Positions 16,495 through 24,768 of a stretch of DNA of 64,000 nt are shown here, piece by piece. The DNA lies in NCBI GenBank assembly GCA_035471925.1, contig DATIPO010000065.1:12088-76087 (forward strand), read 5' to 3'. A program made the translations under genes and the position numbers. Position 1 is the stretch's first letter. Each line of letters begins with the position of its first letter. The notes beneath the pieces are model-generated. The model did no database searches, was not told the origin of the DNA, and was given only the letters and a program-made list of their open reading frames with translations. This DNA is from JANQFM01 sp035471925 (GTDB lineage: Bacteria; Acidobacteriota; UBA6911; RPQK01; DATIPO01).

Positions 16495-18780
16495 ATGGCC
16501 CCATCCGCCTCATCTCTGCTCGACCAACTCAACGAGCCTCAGCGCGAGGCCGTGACCCACGAAGAAGGCCCCTTGCTCATCCTGGCTGGAGCCGGCAGCG
16601 GCAAGACCCGCACCCTCACCTACCGTGTCGCCCATCTGATCGCCACCCACGCCTGCGGTCCCGACCAGATCCTGGCCGTCACCTTTACCAACAAGGCGGC
16701 CGAAGAAATGCGTTCGAGGGTTCTCTCGCTGCTGCCGCCGATGGACCGCGTGCCGCTGGTCTGTACTTTTCACTCCTTCGGGGTGAGGGTCCTGCGCCGC
16801 TACGCCAGCCGCGTGGGCTACCGCAACGACTTCAACATCTGCGATGCCGACGATCAGCACCGCCTCTACAAGGGCATCTACAAAGAGATGGATCTCAACG
16901 ACAAGGAGATCCGCATCGCCGAGGCCCGCTCGGTGATTTCCAGGGCCAAGAACAAGGGATGGGGGCCGGATCAGTTGGCCAAGGACGGGCACCGCTCCGA
17001 TTGCGAGGTGCTGGCCCGCCTTTACCGCCGTTACCAGCAGGTGCTGCGCCAGTCCAACGCCGTCGACTTCGACGACCTGATTCTGCTGACCGTCCATCTG
17101 CTGCAGGAAAATGAAGACGTCTGCTACCGCTATGGCGAGTGGTACCGCCACCTGCTTATCGACGAGTACCAGGACACCAATTTTCCTCAATACGAGCTGA
17201 TCAAGGCCCTCACCTGCACGCACGACAATCTCTGTGCGGTGGGCGACGAAGACCAGTCCATCTACGGCTTCCGGGGAGCCGAGATCGACAACATCCTGCG
17301 CTTCGAGAAGGACTTTCCCGGCACCCGCCTGATTAAGCTGGAGCAAAACTACCGCTCCACCCAGCTCATCCTGGATGCTGCTGGGGCGGTCGTGTCCAAC
17401 AACCAGCAGCGCAAGGGAAAGACGCTCTGGACCGAGCGCAAGAGCGGACCCAAGATCGATCTCTACGTGGCCGCCAACGCCTCCGATGAGGCCCGCTGGG
17501 TAGCCGAAAAGATCGAAGCCTGCCGACGCCGGGGAGTGGAACGCATCGCCGTGCTCTACCGCACCAACTTCCTCTCCCGCCAGTTCGAGGAAGCGCTGCG
17601 CCAGCGCCGCATTCCCTATCGCCTGATCGGGGGCGTCAGCTTCTATTCGCGCAAGGAAATCAAAGATGCCCTGGCCTACTTGCGCATGGCCCGCAATCCC
17701 GACGACAACGTCTCTCTTCTGCGCGTCATCAACGAGCCTTCGCGAGGTATCGGGAACAAGACGCTGGAACAGCTTCAGAGCTTGGCCTCCGAACACGATG
17801 GAAGCTTGTGGAAGGCTCTTGAGGCGGGACTCGGAGATCAACGCTTCCCAGGACGGGCTCACCGCTGCCTCAACGCTTTCCGCGAAATCATCGGCAAGTC
17901 AGCCGAGGCCTTGGAAAAGCCTCTTCCATCGGCTCTGGAGCGCATTCTCTCGGTCAGCGGCTACGTCAGAGCCCTGGAATCGGAAGGGACGCCGGAAGCC
18001 GACAGCCGGCTGGAGAACCTCAAAGAACTGATCAACGTGGCTCGTGAAGTCGAAGCCGCCGACCTGGACGTCCAGCAATTCCTGGACGAGGCCGCCTTGC
18101 GCGCCGACACCGACGAGTACGACGCCAGGGCCCCCGTCACCCTGATGACCCTGCACAATGCCAAGGGGCTGGAGTTCGAGACGGTGTTTCTGGCGGGATG
18201 CGAAGAAGGGCTCTTCCCCCATGCCCGCTCGCTGGCCGAGAACGATATTGAGGAGGAGCGCAGGCTCTGCTACGTGGGCATGACCCGGGCCGAACGCAAG
18301 CTGCACCTCAGCTACTCGCGGCGCCGGCGTTTTTACGGCAGCGACGCCAATGAATTCAACCAGCCCTCTCAGTTCCTCCACGAGATTCCCGGAGAACTGG
18401 TTGAAAGTCACAGGTCTCCGCTGTTGGGCTACGCTTCGCCCTATGAAACGGGCTATCAGGGCGCGGCTTCACCATCATCCTCGGGGCGCCTCTTTCCCAG
18501 GGCGGCCTCGCCTTCAGAGCGCAGCAAGCCCAAGGCGGCCTTCTCGGGCATGACGCTCAATACCAAGCAAGACGTTCAGGGCTACCTCGACAAGATGCAC
18601 AAGCAGAAGGGGTCGGGAAAGGCCTTGCGGCGGGGAGCGTTCGTCGAGCACGCCAAGTGGGGCCGCGGCAAGGTGCTCTCGGTTGAGCCCAGCAAGGGCG
18701 ACGACCTCAAAGTTACGGTCCGATTCTCTCAAGGCATCAAGAAGCTGATGCAAAGCTACGCTAAACTTCGCGTGCTCTAG
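16495..18780 (+). CDS. pcrA: ATP-dependent DNA helicase, PcrA/UvrD type
   Basis: A 761-residue SF1A 3'-5' helicase for repair and replication restart. Motifs in order: Walker A AGAGSGKTRTLTYR, TFTNKAAEEM, motif II DEYQDTN, motif III VGDEDQSIYGFRGA, LEQNYRST, motif V TLHNAKGLEFETVFLAGCEE, and VGMTRAERKLHL. The C-terminus has a Tudor-like RNA polymerase-binding fold (VEHAKWGRGKVLSVE). Length and layout match PcrA. There is no obvious Shine-Dalgarno, and the ATG comes 17 nt after a terminator T tract, so its promoter is unclear. A small GGCCCG/CGGGCC hairpin follows the stop. Confidence 0.96.
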   Translation: MAPSASSLLDQLNEPQREAVTHEEGPLLILAGAGSGKTRTLTYRVAHLIATHACGPDQILAVTFTNKAAEEMRSRVLSLLPPMDRVPLVCTFHSFGVRVLRRYASRVGYRNDFNICDADDQHRLYKGIYKEMDLNDKEIRIAEARSVISRAKNKGWGPDQLAKDGHRSDCEVLARLYRRYQQVLRQSNAVDFDDLILLTVHLLQENEDVCYRYGEWYRHLLIDEYQDTNFPQYELIKALTCTHDNLCAVGDEDQSIYGFRGAEIDNILRFEKDFPGTRLIKLEQNYRSTQLILDAAGAVVSNNQQRKGKTLWTERKSGPKIDLYVAANASDEARWVAEKIEACRRRGVERIAVLYRTNFLSRQFEEALRQRRIPYRLIGGVSFYSRKEIKDALAYLRMARNPDDNVSLLRVINEPSRGIGNKTLEQLQSLASEHDGSLWKALEAGLGDQRFPGRAHRCLNAFREIIGKSAEALEKPLPSALERILSVSGYVRALESEGTPEADSRLENLKELINVAREVEAADLDVQQFLDEAALRADTDEYDARAPVTLMTLHNAKGLEFETVFLAGCEEGLFPHARSLAENDIEEERRLCYVGMTRAERKLHLSYSRRRRFYGSDANEFNQPSQFLHEIPGELVESHRSPLLGYASPYETGYQGAASPSSSGRLFPRAASPSERSKPKAAFSGMTLNTKQDVQGYLDKMHKQKGSGKALRRGAFVEHAKWGRGKVLSVEPSKGDDLKVTVRFSQGIKKLMQSYAKLRVL

Positions 18781-18913
18781 GCCCGCATTTCTCACGGGCC
18801 AGGGCCATCTCCTGCGATGCGGCGAGTCCCACGTCACCGGCAGCGACTCTGTACAAGTTCACCCTCCAGTCAGGTTTGCCTGAGCTATGTCCTCGGCGGC
18901 AGGAACCCGCTGT

Positions 18914-19738
18914 CTACTGGATGGCGTCTTCAGCGTCGAGGAAAATCGGGGTGTCGAGTTCCTCTGGCCACACGGGTTGCCAGGGGTCCTGTGCCCAAGG
19001 ATTGGTGCGGCAACGCTCCAGATATTCGTCGACCAGAGGGCGGACCTGGGGCGGGTCCTGAGTCAAGGCTGCCAGAATCAGTCCTGAATAGGGCACCGCG
19101 GGATCGGCCTGGGGGTGCATGCGCTGCAAAGCGGCTCGAAAAGCCTGAGAGGCCTGTTCAGATTGGCCGCTTTCCAGATGAGTGCGACCCAGCAAAAGGT
19201 AGACCCGCGAGGTGTCGGGACCGAGCCGGCGCGCCTGCTCCAGAAAGACACGGGCTTGTTCGGGTTGCCCGTCCTCGATCAGGGTTTCGCCCAGGGCCAT
19301 CAGCAGCATGCGTCGGTGGGGGCGCTCTGCGGCCAGCCGGGTCAGCAGGGCAACTGCGGCCGACGTTTCGCCCCGTCCCCGCAGGCACTGGGCCTTCAGG
19401 AAGAGCCGTTCAGGAGCCGACGAAGAAGCGGCCATCCAGTAAGCGCTTTCCAGAGCCTGTTGGGCCTCCTGAGAGGTGGGCGCGGTCAGGGCCGTCAGGT
19501 AGTGGGCCAGCGCATCGGAGGGAGCGCCGCGCAGAGCCTGTTGGGCCATCGGCGCCAACAGCGCCTTGGGCTGGGAGATCTCCAACCCGTGCAGGACCAA
19601 CTCGGCCATTTCGAGAGTTTCAGGAGAATGTTGGGCGGAGGCGAAGACCGGTCCGTCGGCGGCCACATCCTTGGCCCAAGCCGGGACCAGCAACAACGCC
19701 AGCAAGATTAGCGTGAGCGTTCGCGGAATCATCGTCAT
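18914..19738 (-). CDS. Exported TPR-repeat protein
   Basis: A 274-residue protein with a signal peptide (IPRTLTLILLALLLVPAWAK) and TPR-like helices, best seen in MALGETLIEDGQPEQARVFL and YLLLGRTHLESGQSEQASQA. The C-terminal 50 residues are Pro/Trp-rich and end in an acidic tail. It may be an envelope scaffold; no catalytic signature. The ATG at 19738 begins the signal peptide; ATG at 19732 is equally possible. It is convergent with pcrA and divergent from the next gene. Confidence 0.75.
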   Translation of the reverse strand: MTMIPRTLTLILLALLLVPAWAKDVAADGPVFASAQHSPETLEMAELVLHGLEISQPKALLAPMAQQALRGAPSDALAHYLTALTAPTSQEAQQALESAYWMAASSSAPERLFLKAQCLRGRGETSAAVALLTRLAAERPHRRMLLMALGETLIEDGQPEQARVFLEQARRLGPDTSRVYLLLGRTHLESGQSEQASQAFRAALQRMHPQADPAVPYSGLILAALTQDPPQVRPLVDEYLERCRTNPWAQDPWQPVWPEELDTPIFLDAEDAIQ

Positions 19739-19995
19739 CGTACTGCCTATTCCAATAACCCAGCGGACCTCCCACGATCCTGTCACTTTCACTGACGAGC
19801 GATGATTGCCCGTCGTTCCGAATATACGACGGTGTTCCCATGGAAATTCGATGAATCGACGGGGTCGCCCCGGGCACCTCTCACCAATGGGGATGAAAAT
19901 CGGCCTCATCGGGAAATGCGGCTGCAGTGTCGATTTTGAGGCGGCTCGTTCGTCAAGGGGGTGAAAGACAGAGTTATGACTTCGAGGAGACAACA

Positions 19996-20556
19996 ATGAA
20001 AAGGAGAAACCAAACCATGAGAAAGTGGATTACGCCCATGGCCGCGCTGATGCTGACGGCTTTTCTGTCGTTGACCTGGACGGTCGGCTGGGCCGGCGAT
20101 GCCGGCACGCCTTCCCAAAGCGTGGTTGACGCGTTCGAGAAACTGAAGTCGTTGGAGGGCACCTGGAAGGGCACCAACGGCCAAGGCGAAGAGGTCGAAT
20201 TGACCTTCGAGCTGACCGGCAACGGAAGCGCTGTCTACAGCCGCTACAGCGTCAACGGGACGGAACACGAGCACGACATGGCGACCGTGTATCACCTGGA
20301 GGGTGCGCGTCTGATGCTGACCCACTATTGCGCCATGGCAAATCAGCCCCGCATGATTTCCACCAGCGGACTGCAAGGCAACGCTCTCCAGTTTCAGTTC
20401 CTGGACGTGGGGAACGCCGATGCGTCCAAGGATGGACACATGCACAAGGCGGCCTACCAGTTCCTGTCCGACAACCACTTCACCACGGATTGGACCTGGT
20501 TCGAGGGCGGTGAGTCGCGCTTCACCGCCACTGTCGACGTCAAGCGCGTCAAATAA
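19996..20556 (+). CDS. Exported hypothetical protein, lipocalin-like
   Basis: A 186-residue secreted protein with signal peptide WITPMAALMLTAFLSLTWTV. The mature part starts LEKL-type (FEKLKSLEGTWKG) and continues in amphipathic strands, resembling the small beta-barrel proteins annotated DUF1579-like; the LEGTWKG motif is typical. Ligand and role are unknown. ATG at 19996 has GAGGAG six bases upstream; a second ATG at 20017 also has AAGGAG. Repeat copy 2 lies downstream. Confidence 0.7.
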   Translation: MKRRNQTMRKWITPMAALMLTAFLSLTWTVGWAGDAGTPSQSVVDAFEKLKSLEGTWKGTNGQGEEVELTFELTGNGSAVYSRYSVNGTEHEHDMATVYHLEGARLMLTHYCAMANQPRMISTSGLQGNALQFQFLDVGNADASKDGHMHKAAYQFLSDNHFTTDWTWFEGGESRFTATVDVKRVK

Positions 20557-20585
20557 AACGCCCTTCCCGGATTCGTCCGGGGGTG

Positions 20586-20636
20586 CGGCGAAGGGTGGAT
20601 CCCCGATTTGTCTTCCGACAAAACCGCCCTTCGCCG
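20586..20636. repeat. 10-bp inverted repeat next to repeat copy 2
   Basis: CGGCGAAGGG (20586-20595) and CCCTTCGCCG (20627-20636) are perfect reverse complements around a 31-nt loop. No T tract follows. It lies between the exported lipocalin-like gene and repeat copy 2. Confidence 0.6.
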
Positions 20637-20700
20637 ATTCTCTCCTTGCAGGGAATTGGCCAACGCTTAGTGCAGCGAGTCCCCTTCAAGCCGTCCTTCA

Positions 20701-20876
20701 ACGCTATTCCACGCTTTCAGCGTTAAGAGATGTGGTCCCCTTGAACCCAGGGTGGCGCCGTCGTCTCGCTTCGCTCGAGGCGGCTGACCCTTGGGCTGGC
20801 ATATGGCTCGCCTACAGCGAGCTTTCAACACAGCCGCCGGGCTGAAGTGTGGCTCGCCTGAGCGAGCCCGGACTCT
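20701..20876 (-). repeat. Dispersed repeat, copy 2 (inverted orientation)
   Basis: Reverse-oriented relative of the blocks at 116-601 and 60706-61163. It begins ACGCTATTCCACGCTTTCAG (terminal palindrome), continues with AACCCAGGGTGGCG and the partner ACCCTTGGGCTGG (one-base insertion in the inverted repeat), then the GGCTCGCC/GCGAGC palindromes and one and a half tandem units. It fills the space between two convergent genes. The whole 20557-20923 gap has no supported gene. Confidence 0.75.
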
Positions 20877-20923
20877 TCAACACTGGTTTTGAAGGCCGGG
20901 CCCGTCACTCTGCGGCTTTCTCG

Positions 20924-23900
20924 TTAGTCCTCGTCTGATGGGTCGGCGTTCCACCACCAGAAGGGGGCGACTTCCTCTTCCTGAGGATAAATCTTCTTGA
21001 GGGTGTCCCCCTCGAAGAGTTCGCCGTTTTTCATCACCCAGCGGACGCTGTTGGTGTTGCGGATGTCCTGCAGCGGATCCTGATCCAGAATCACCAGGTC
21101 GGCCAGCTTGCCTTCGGTGATGCTTCCCAGATCCTGCTGGAGGCCGACGATTTCGGCACCGTCGATGGTGGCGGCCTTGAGGACTTCGCGGGGCGTCATT
21201 CCGCCCATGCCCAGCGACCACATCTCCCAGTGATAGCCCAGCCCCTGCAACTGGCCGTGTCCGCCCACGCCCACCAGTCCGCCGGCGCGCTGGACTTGAG
21301 CGGCCGCGGCAGCATGACGGGGAAAGGCGTGCTCGTCCTCCCGGAACCAGGGACGCCTCTTGGTCAAGCGGTCGATCTCATTGTGAGGCACGAAACGATT
21401 GATCTTGGCGTCGTCGTGGACTTCGGTAGTGGTGTAGAAGTAATTCTCGGCCCAAGGACCTCCGTAGAGCACCAGCAGCGTCGGCGTGTAAGCGCAGCGG
21501 GTCTGGGCAAAGAGCTCCACCACGTCTTTGAAGAGGGGGACGATGGGCAGCGAATGCTCGTTTCCGCCGAAGCCGTCGATGGCGTGGGTCATGTCCAGCT
21601 TGAGGTCGAGAGCGCCTTCGGTAGTGACCGTCATTTCCAGTTCATTGGCGGCTTTGACAACCCACTGGCGCTGCTTGCGGTTGCCCACCACGTAGCTCTT
21701 AAGGTTGTTGTTCCTGTAGTAGCGCTTGTAGCGCTCCAGCACGTGGTAGGCCGACTCGTAGTCCTGGAAGTTGGTGTTGGAAAAGACCCCCGGCCCGGTG
21801 GAATGGGCGCGCGGGCCCAGCATGATGCCGGCCTGCACCATGTCGAGGTAAGCCAGATAGTCGTTGGTTGAGGTCTGGACGTCGAGTCCGGTGGTGACGC
21901 CGTAGGCCAGGTTGGCCAGGAAGCTCCAGTTGTGGAGTTCCAGCACGCCCTCGGTACGCATCTCGTAATGGGCGTGGGTGTCGATGAAGCCGGGAACCAC
22001 GTACTTGCCCGCGAGATCGAAGACGCGGGCCTGGGACGGGACCTGCAGATCCTTGCCCACGGCCTTGATGCGGTTGTCCTCGATCAGGATGTCGGCGTCC
22101 TCCAGCACTTCGTCGCCGTTCATGGTGATGACCGTGGCGCCTCGCAGAACAACCGTCCCCTCGGGCTTGTGGCGTGGAAACTCGATGACGACTTCGTAAG
22201 ACTCGACGTTCTCGTCCTCTTCCTTGGCCTCGAACTTCTCCTCTTCGTTCTGGCCGTCGTCGGCTTCCGCGTCTTGGTTTTCCTCGCCTTCCTCCGGTGT
22301 TTCTTCGGCATCCGATTCGTCGTCGCCTTCTTCTTCGGCTTGGTCATCCTCCTCGTCGTCTTTCTTGGGACTGAAGTCGATGGAATCGAAGGGACGGCGG
22401 AAGAAAGTCGAGCCCATCGACCAAGTGACGGTCTTGCCTTGGTCGGCCCACTGATAGGAGTCGGCTCCGACGTCGGTCAGTCGCTTGGCGGGCAGAGTGC
22501 CCGAGTCGACGTTGATGCTGGGTGCGCTTCCGGTGGGGGGAGGCACGGCCGTGACGTAGAGCTGGTGGTTGACGCGGGCCAGGGCCCAGCGTCCGTCGGG
22601 AGAGATGCGGACATCCTGGGCAGCCGGCGGACGCCTGGAACGGGGCGTGGAGCGTCCCGTGACCTTGAGGTGGTTGCGCCGGTCGGTGCCGTCGTAGCGC
22701 ATGGAGACGAGTCCGTCGCGTGAGTAGAAGTAGACTCGGTCGTCCTCGGGACCGAAGTGAGGCACGCCCAGTCCGCGGGCGGGGACGATGAGCTGCACCT
22801 GGCCGCCTTCCGAAGGCAGCCACACCAAGTCGAGGGAAATGCGCAGTCCGCCGAATTCGCTGGGAGTCTGAGTGCGCATCCAGGCATTGCCCCGGCGGGC
22901 CACGATGCGGCTTCCGTCAGGCGAAAAAACGGGATCGGTGTAGAAGGCCGGAGTCTGGGTCAGACGCTGAGGCGTCCCCCCGGCTGCCGGACGCTTCCAG
23001 ATGTGGCCGGTGCCGTCGGCAATCCAGGTGACGTAGACGATCCACTGCCCGTCGGGCGAGAAGGAGGGCTTGAATTCATTGGCGTTGTCTTGGGTCAGGC
23101 GGCGCGGTGTTTTCTCTTCCAGATTCATCTCGTAAAGATGCCCCATGGCCGAGAAAACGATGCGCTCGCCCTCAGGTGACTGGACGGGATCGAAGATGAG
23201 GCGCGAACGCACCGGCCCATCCCCGATCTTGCGCTGGAAGTTGAGCCGCGGTCCGATGTCGAGCGAAACATCGGCGCTGAAGGCGATCTCGCTGGAATCT
23301 CCGCTGCTGATGTCGATGCGGTGGATCTTGCCGTCGTAGGTGACGATCAGGGAGTCGCCGTCGGGAGTAAAGGCATAGGAAGGGAAGAGGTCGCGGCTTC
23401 CCCGCGATTCCATGTCGTCGCGCTGGACGGGGTACTTCAGCCAGCGGTCCTGTCCCGAGTCGAGGTTGCGGATGCGCAGTCCCGTCTCGGCCTCGTAGCG
23501 GGTACCGTAGACGAGGTGCTTGCCATCGGGCGAGATGAGGGGCCGGAAGGCTCCCCCCTGAGCCTGAGTGACACGGTCGCTTTCGCCGCTGATCATGTCG
23601 CGGCGGTGGATCTCCCAGTCGAAGGACATCTGGTTGTAGACGCTGCCGCCTCCGCGTTGGGCGTAGTAGAGGAAGCGTCCGTCGGGAGAGACGGCAGCCC
23701 CCATCTTGCGGTCGCCGCCCCGGCCTCCGCCGCCCGGTCCGTCGTCGTCCTCCTCGTCTCCCGTGACCTTGATGCCCGATCCGCCGTTGACGTGGTACAT
23801 GTAGATGTCCACCCCGCGGTCGCTCTTGGTCACCAGCACATACTGGCTGTCCGGCATCCAGGCCGGGGAGATGATGGAATTGGACTTCTCTTTCGACAGT

Positions 23901-24280
23901 TGGCGCGGATCGCTGCCGTCAGCCTGGGCCACCCAGAGATTCTCGGCTCCGTCCCGGTCGGAGATGAAGGCGATCCATTTCCCGTCGGGCGAATAGCGGG
24001 GCTGGCTGTCGAAACCCATGCCTTCGGTCAGGCGCTGGGCCGTCCCACCCTCGATGGGGACGCTGTAGAGGTCGCCCACCAACTCGAAGACGATGTTCTG
24101 GCCGTCGGGCGAGACATCCAGCGACATCCAGGTCACTTCGTCGGTGGTGAATTCGACCTGCCGGACCGGCTCCAGAGGCAGGTCCTTCTTCTCTTTCTTG
24201 TCGTCCCGCTGAGCCAAAGCCGATCCCGCGATCAGCAGCAACACTATCGTCCAAACAGAAAACCGTTCAACACTCTTCAT
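20924..24280 (-). CDS. Exported TolB-propeller amidohydrolase
   Basis: An 1118-residue secreted fusion. Signal peptide (VLLLIAGSALAQ), then repeated TolB/WD40-like blades with the SPDG.W/F signature (for example VSPDGQNIVFE, YSPDGKWIAFISD, FSPDGQWIVYVTW) to about residue 640, an acidic Glu/Asp linker of about 70 residues, and a C-terminal amidohydrolase with the metal motif DTHAHYE near residue 750 and LADLVILD near the end. Such proteins are common in Acidobacteriota and Bacteroidota and are thought to hydrolyse small cyclic or peptide substrates in the periplasm, but the substrate is unknown. It is monocistronic on the minus strand. Confidence 0.88.
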   Translation of the reverse strand: MKSVERFSVWTIVLLLIAGSALAQRDDKKEKKDLPLEPVRQVEFTTDEVTWMSLDVSPDGQNIVFELVGDLYSVPIEGGTAQRLTEGMGFDSQPRYSPDGKWIAFISDRDGAENLWVAQADGSDPRQLSKEKSNSIISPAWMPDSQYVLVTKSDRGVDIYMYHVNGGSGIKVTGDEEDDDGPGGGGRGGDRKMGAAVSPDGRFLYYAQRGGGSVYNQMSFDWEIHRRDMISGESDRVTQAQGGAFRPLISPDGKHLVYGTRYEAETGLRIRNLDSGQDRWLKYPVQRDDMESRGSRDLFPSYAFTPDGDSLIVTYDGKIHRIDISSGDSSEIAFSADVSLDIGPRLNFQRKIGDGPVRSRLIFDPVQSPEGERIVFSAMGHLYEMNLEEKTPRRLTQDNANEFKPSFSPDGQWIVYVTWIADGTGHIWKRPAAGGTPQRLTQTPAFYTDPVFSPDGSRIVARRGNAWMRTQTPSEFGGLRISLDLVWLPSEGGQVQLIVPARGLGVPHFGPEDDRVYFYSRDGLVSMRYDGTDRRNHLKVTGRSTPRSRRPPAAQDVRISPDGRWALARVNHQLYVTAVPPPTGSAPSINVDSGTLPAKRLTDVGADSYQWADQGKTVTWSMGSTFFRRPFDSIDFSPKKDDEEDDQAEEEGDDESDAEETPEEGEENQDAEADDGQNEEEKFEAKEEDENVESYEVVIEFPRHKPEGTVVLRGATVITMNGDEVLEDADILIEDNRIKAVGKDLQVPSQARVFDLAGKYVVPGFIDTHAHYEMRTEGVLELHNWSFLANLAYGVTTGLDVQTSTNDYLAYLDMVQAGIMLGPRAHSTGPGVFSNTNFQDYESAYHVLERYKRYYRNNNLKSYVVGNRKQRQWVVKAANELEMTVTTEGALDLKLDMTHAIDGFGGNEHSLPIVPLFKDVVELFAQTRCAYTPTLLVLYGGPWAENYFYTTTEVHDDAKINRFVPHNEIDRLTKRRPWFREDEHAFPRHAAAAAQVQRAGGLVGVGGHGQLQGLGYHWEMWSLGMGGMTPREVLKAATIDGAEIVGLQQDLGSITEGKLADLVILDQDPLQDIRNTNSVRWVMKNGELFEGDTLKKIYPQEEEVAPFWWWNADPSDED

Positions 24281-24377
24281 GACTGCTTACCCTCCTTTGA
24301 GCAACTACATTACGCGCAGCGGCAATGAAAGGCAACGCCGGATTGGCGCCACACTGGAGGAGACCGGCAAGTTTATA

Positions 24378-24405
24378 TTGACAGGTATATACTCATCGAT
24401 ATATT
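24378..24405 (+). promoter_or_regulatory. Promoter and operator of the first padR-ADOP pair
   Basis: TTGACA (24378-24383), 16-nt spacer, TATATT (24400-24405). The predicted transcription start lies only 1-3 bases before the PadR ATG at 24415, so the mRNA is nearly leaderless. An inverted repeat TATAT-N8-ATATA (24386-24390, 24399-24403) fills the spacer and overlaps the -10, a good site for autorepression by PadR. Confidence 0.6.
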
Positions 24406-24414
24406 CTACGCCTC

Positions 24415-24768
24415 ATGGCGAAGAAAGACGAGACGCTCAAGCCGCACTGGTTTCAGATCCTCCTGGCGCTGGGAGAGCGCGATCTTCACGGCTTGGGGAT
24501 CATGCAGGACGTGCTGGAGCGCACCCAGGGCACGATGCACCTGTGGCCGGGGATGCTGTACGGAGCACTCAAGGACCTGAGCGAACGGGGACTGATCGAA
24601 GAAGTCGAAGCGCCCAAGGACGCTGAGACAGGGGGCGGCAAGCCGCGTTTTTACCAGTTGACCGAAGAGGGCCGGCGCCAAGCTTCGGCTGAGGCCCGCA
24701 AGCTGGAGTCCTACGTCGAGGCGGCCCGCTCGCGCAGACTGCTGGAACAGAAAGGGGAAGGCCGATGA
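24415..24768 (+). CDS. PadR family transcriptional regulator
   Basis: A 117-residue PadR repressor: winged helix (residues 10-80, with HGLGIMQDVLERTQG and LYGALKDLSERGLI) and a short C-terminal helix for dimerisation. No Shine-Dalgarno precedes the ATG, matching a near-leaderless transcript from the promoter at 24378-24405. Its stop overlaps the ADOP start (ATGA), so the regulator and permease are co-translated. PadR proteins of this size typically repress the adjacent transporter; the ligand is unknown. Confidence 0.92.
   Translation: MAKKDETLKPHWFQILLALGERDLHGLGIMQDVLERTQGTMHLWPGMLYGALKDLSERGLIEEVEAPKDAETGGGKPRFYQLTEEGRRQASAEARKLESYVEAARSRRLLEQKGEGR

Noticed and set aside
16510..17862. 450-codon minus-strand frame within the PcrA helicase
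   Set aside because: It is a mirror frame of the helicase gene; the helicase has every SF1 motif and the reverse product none.
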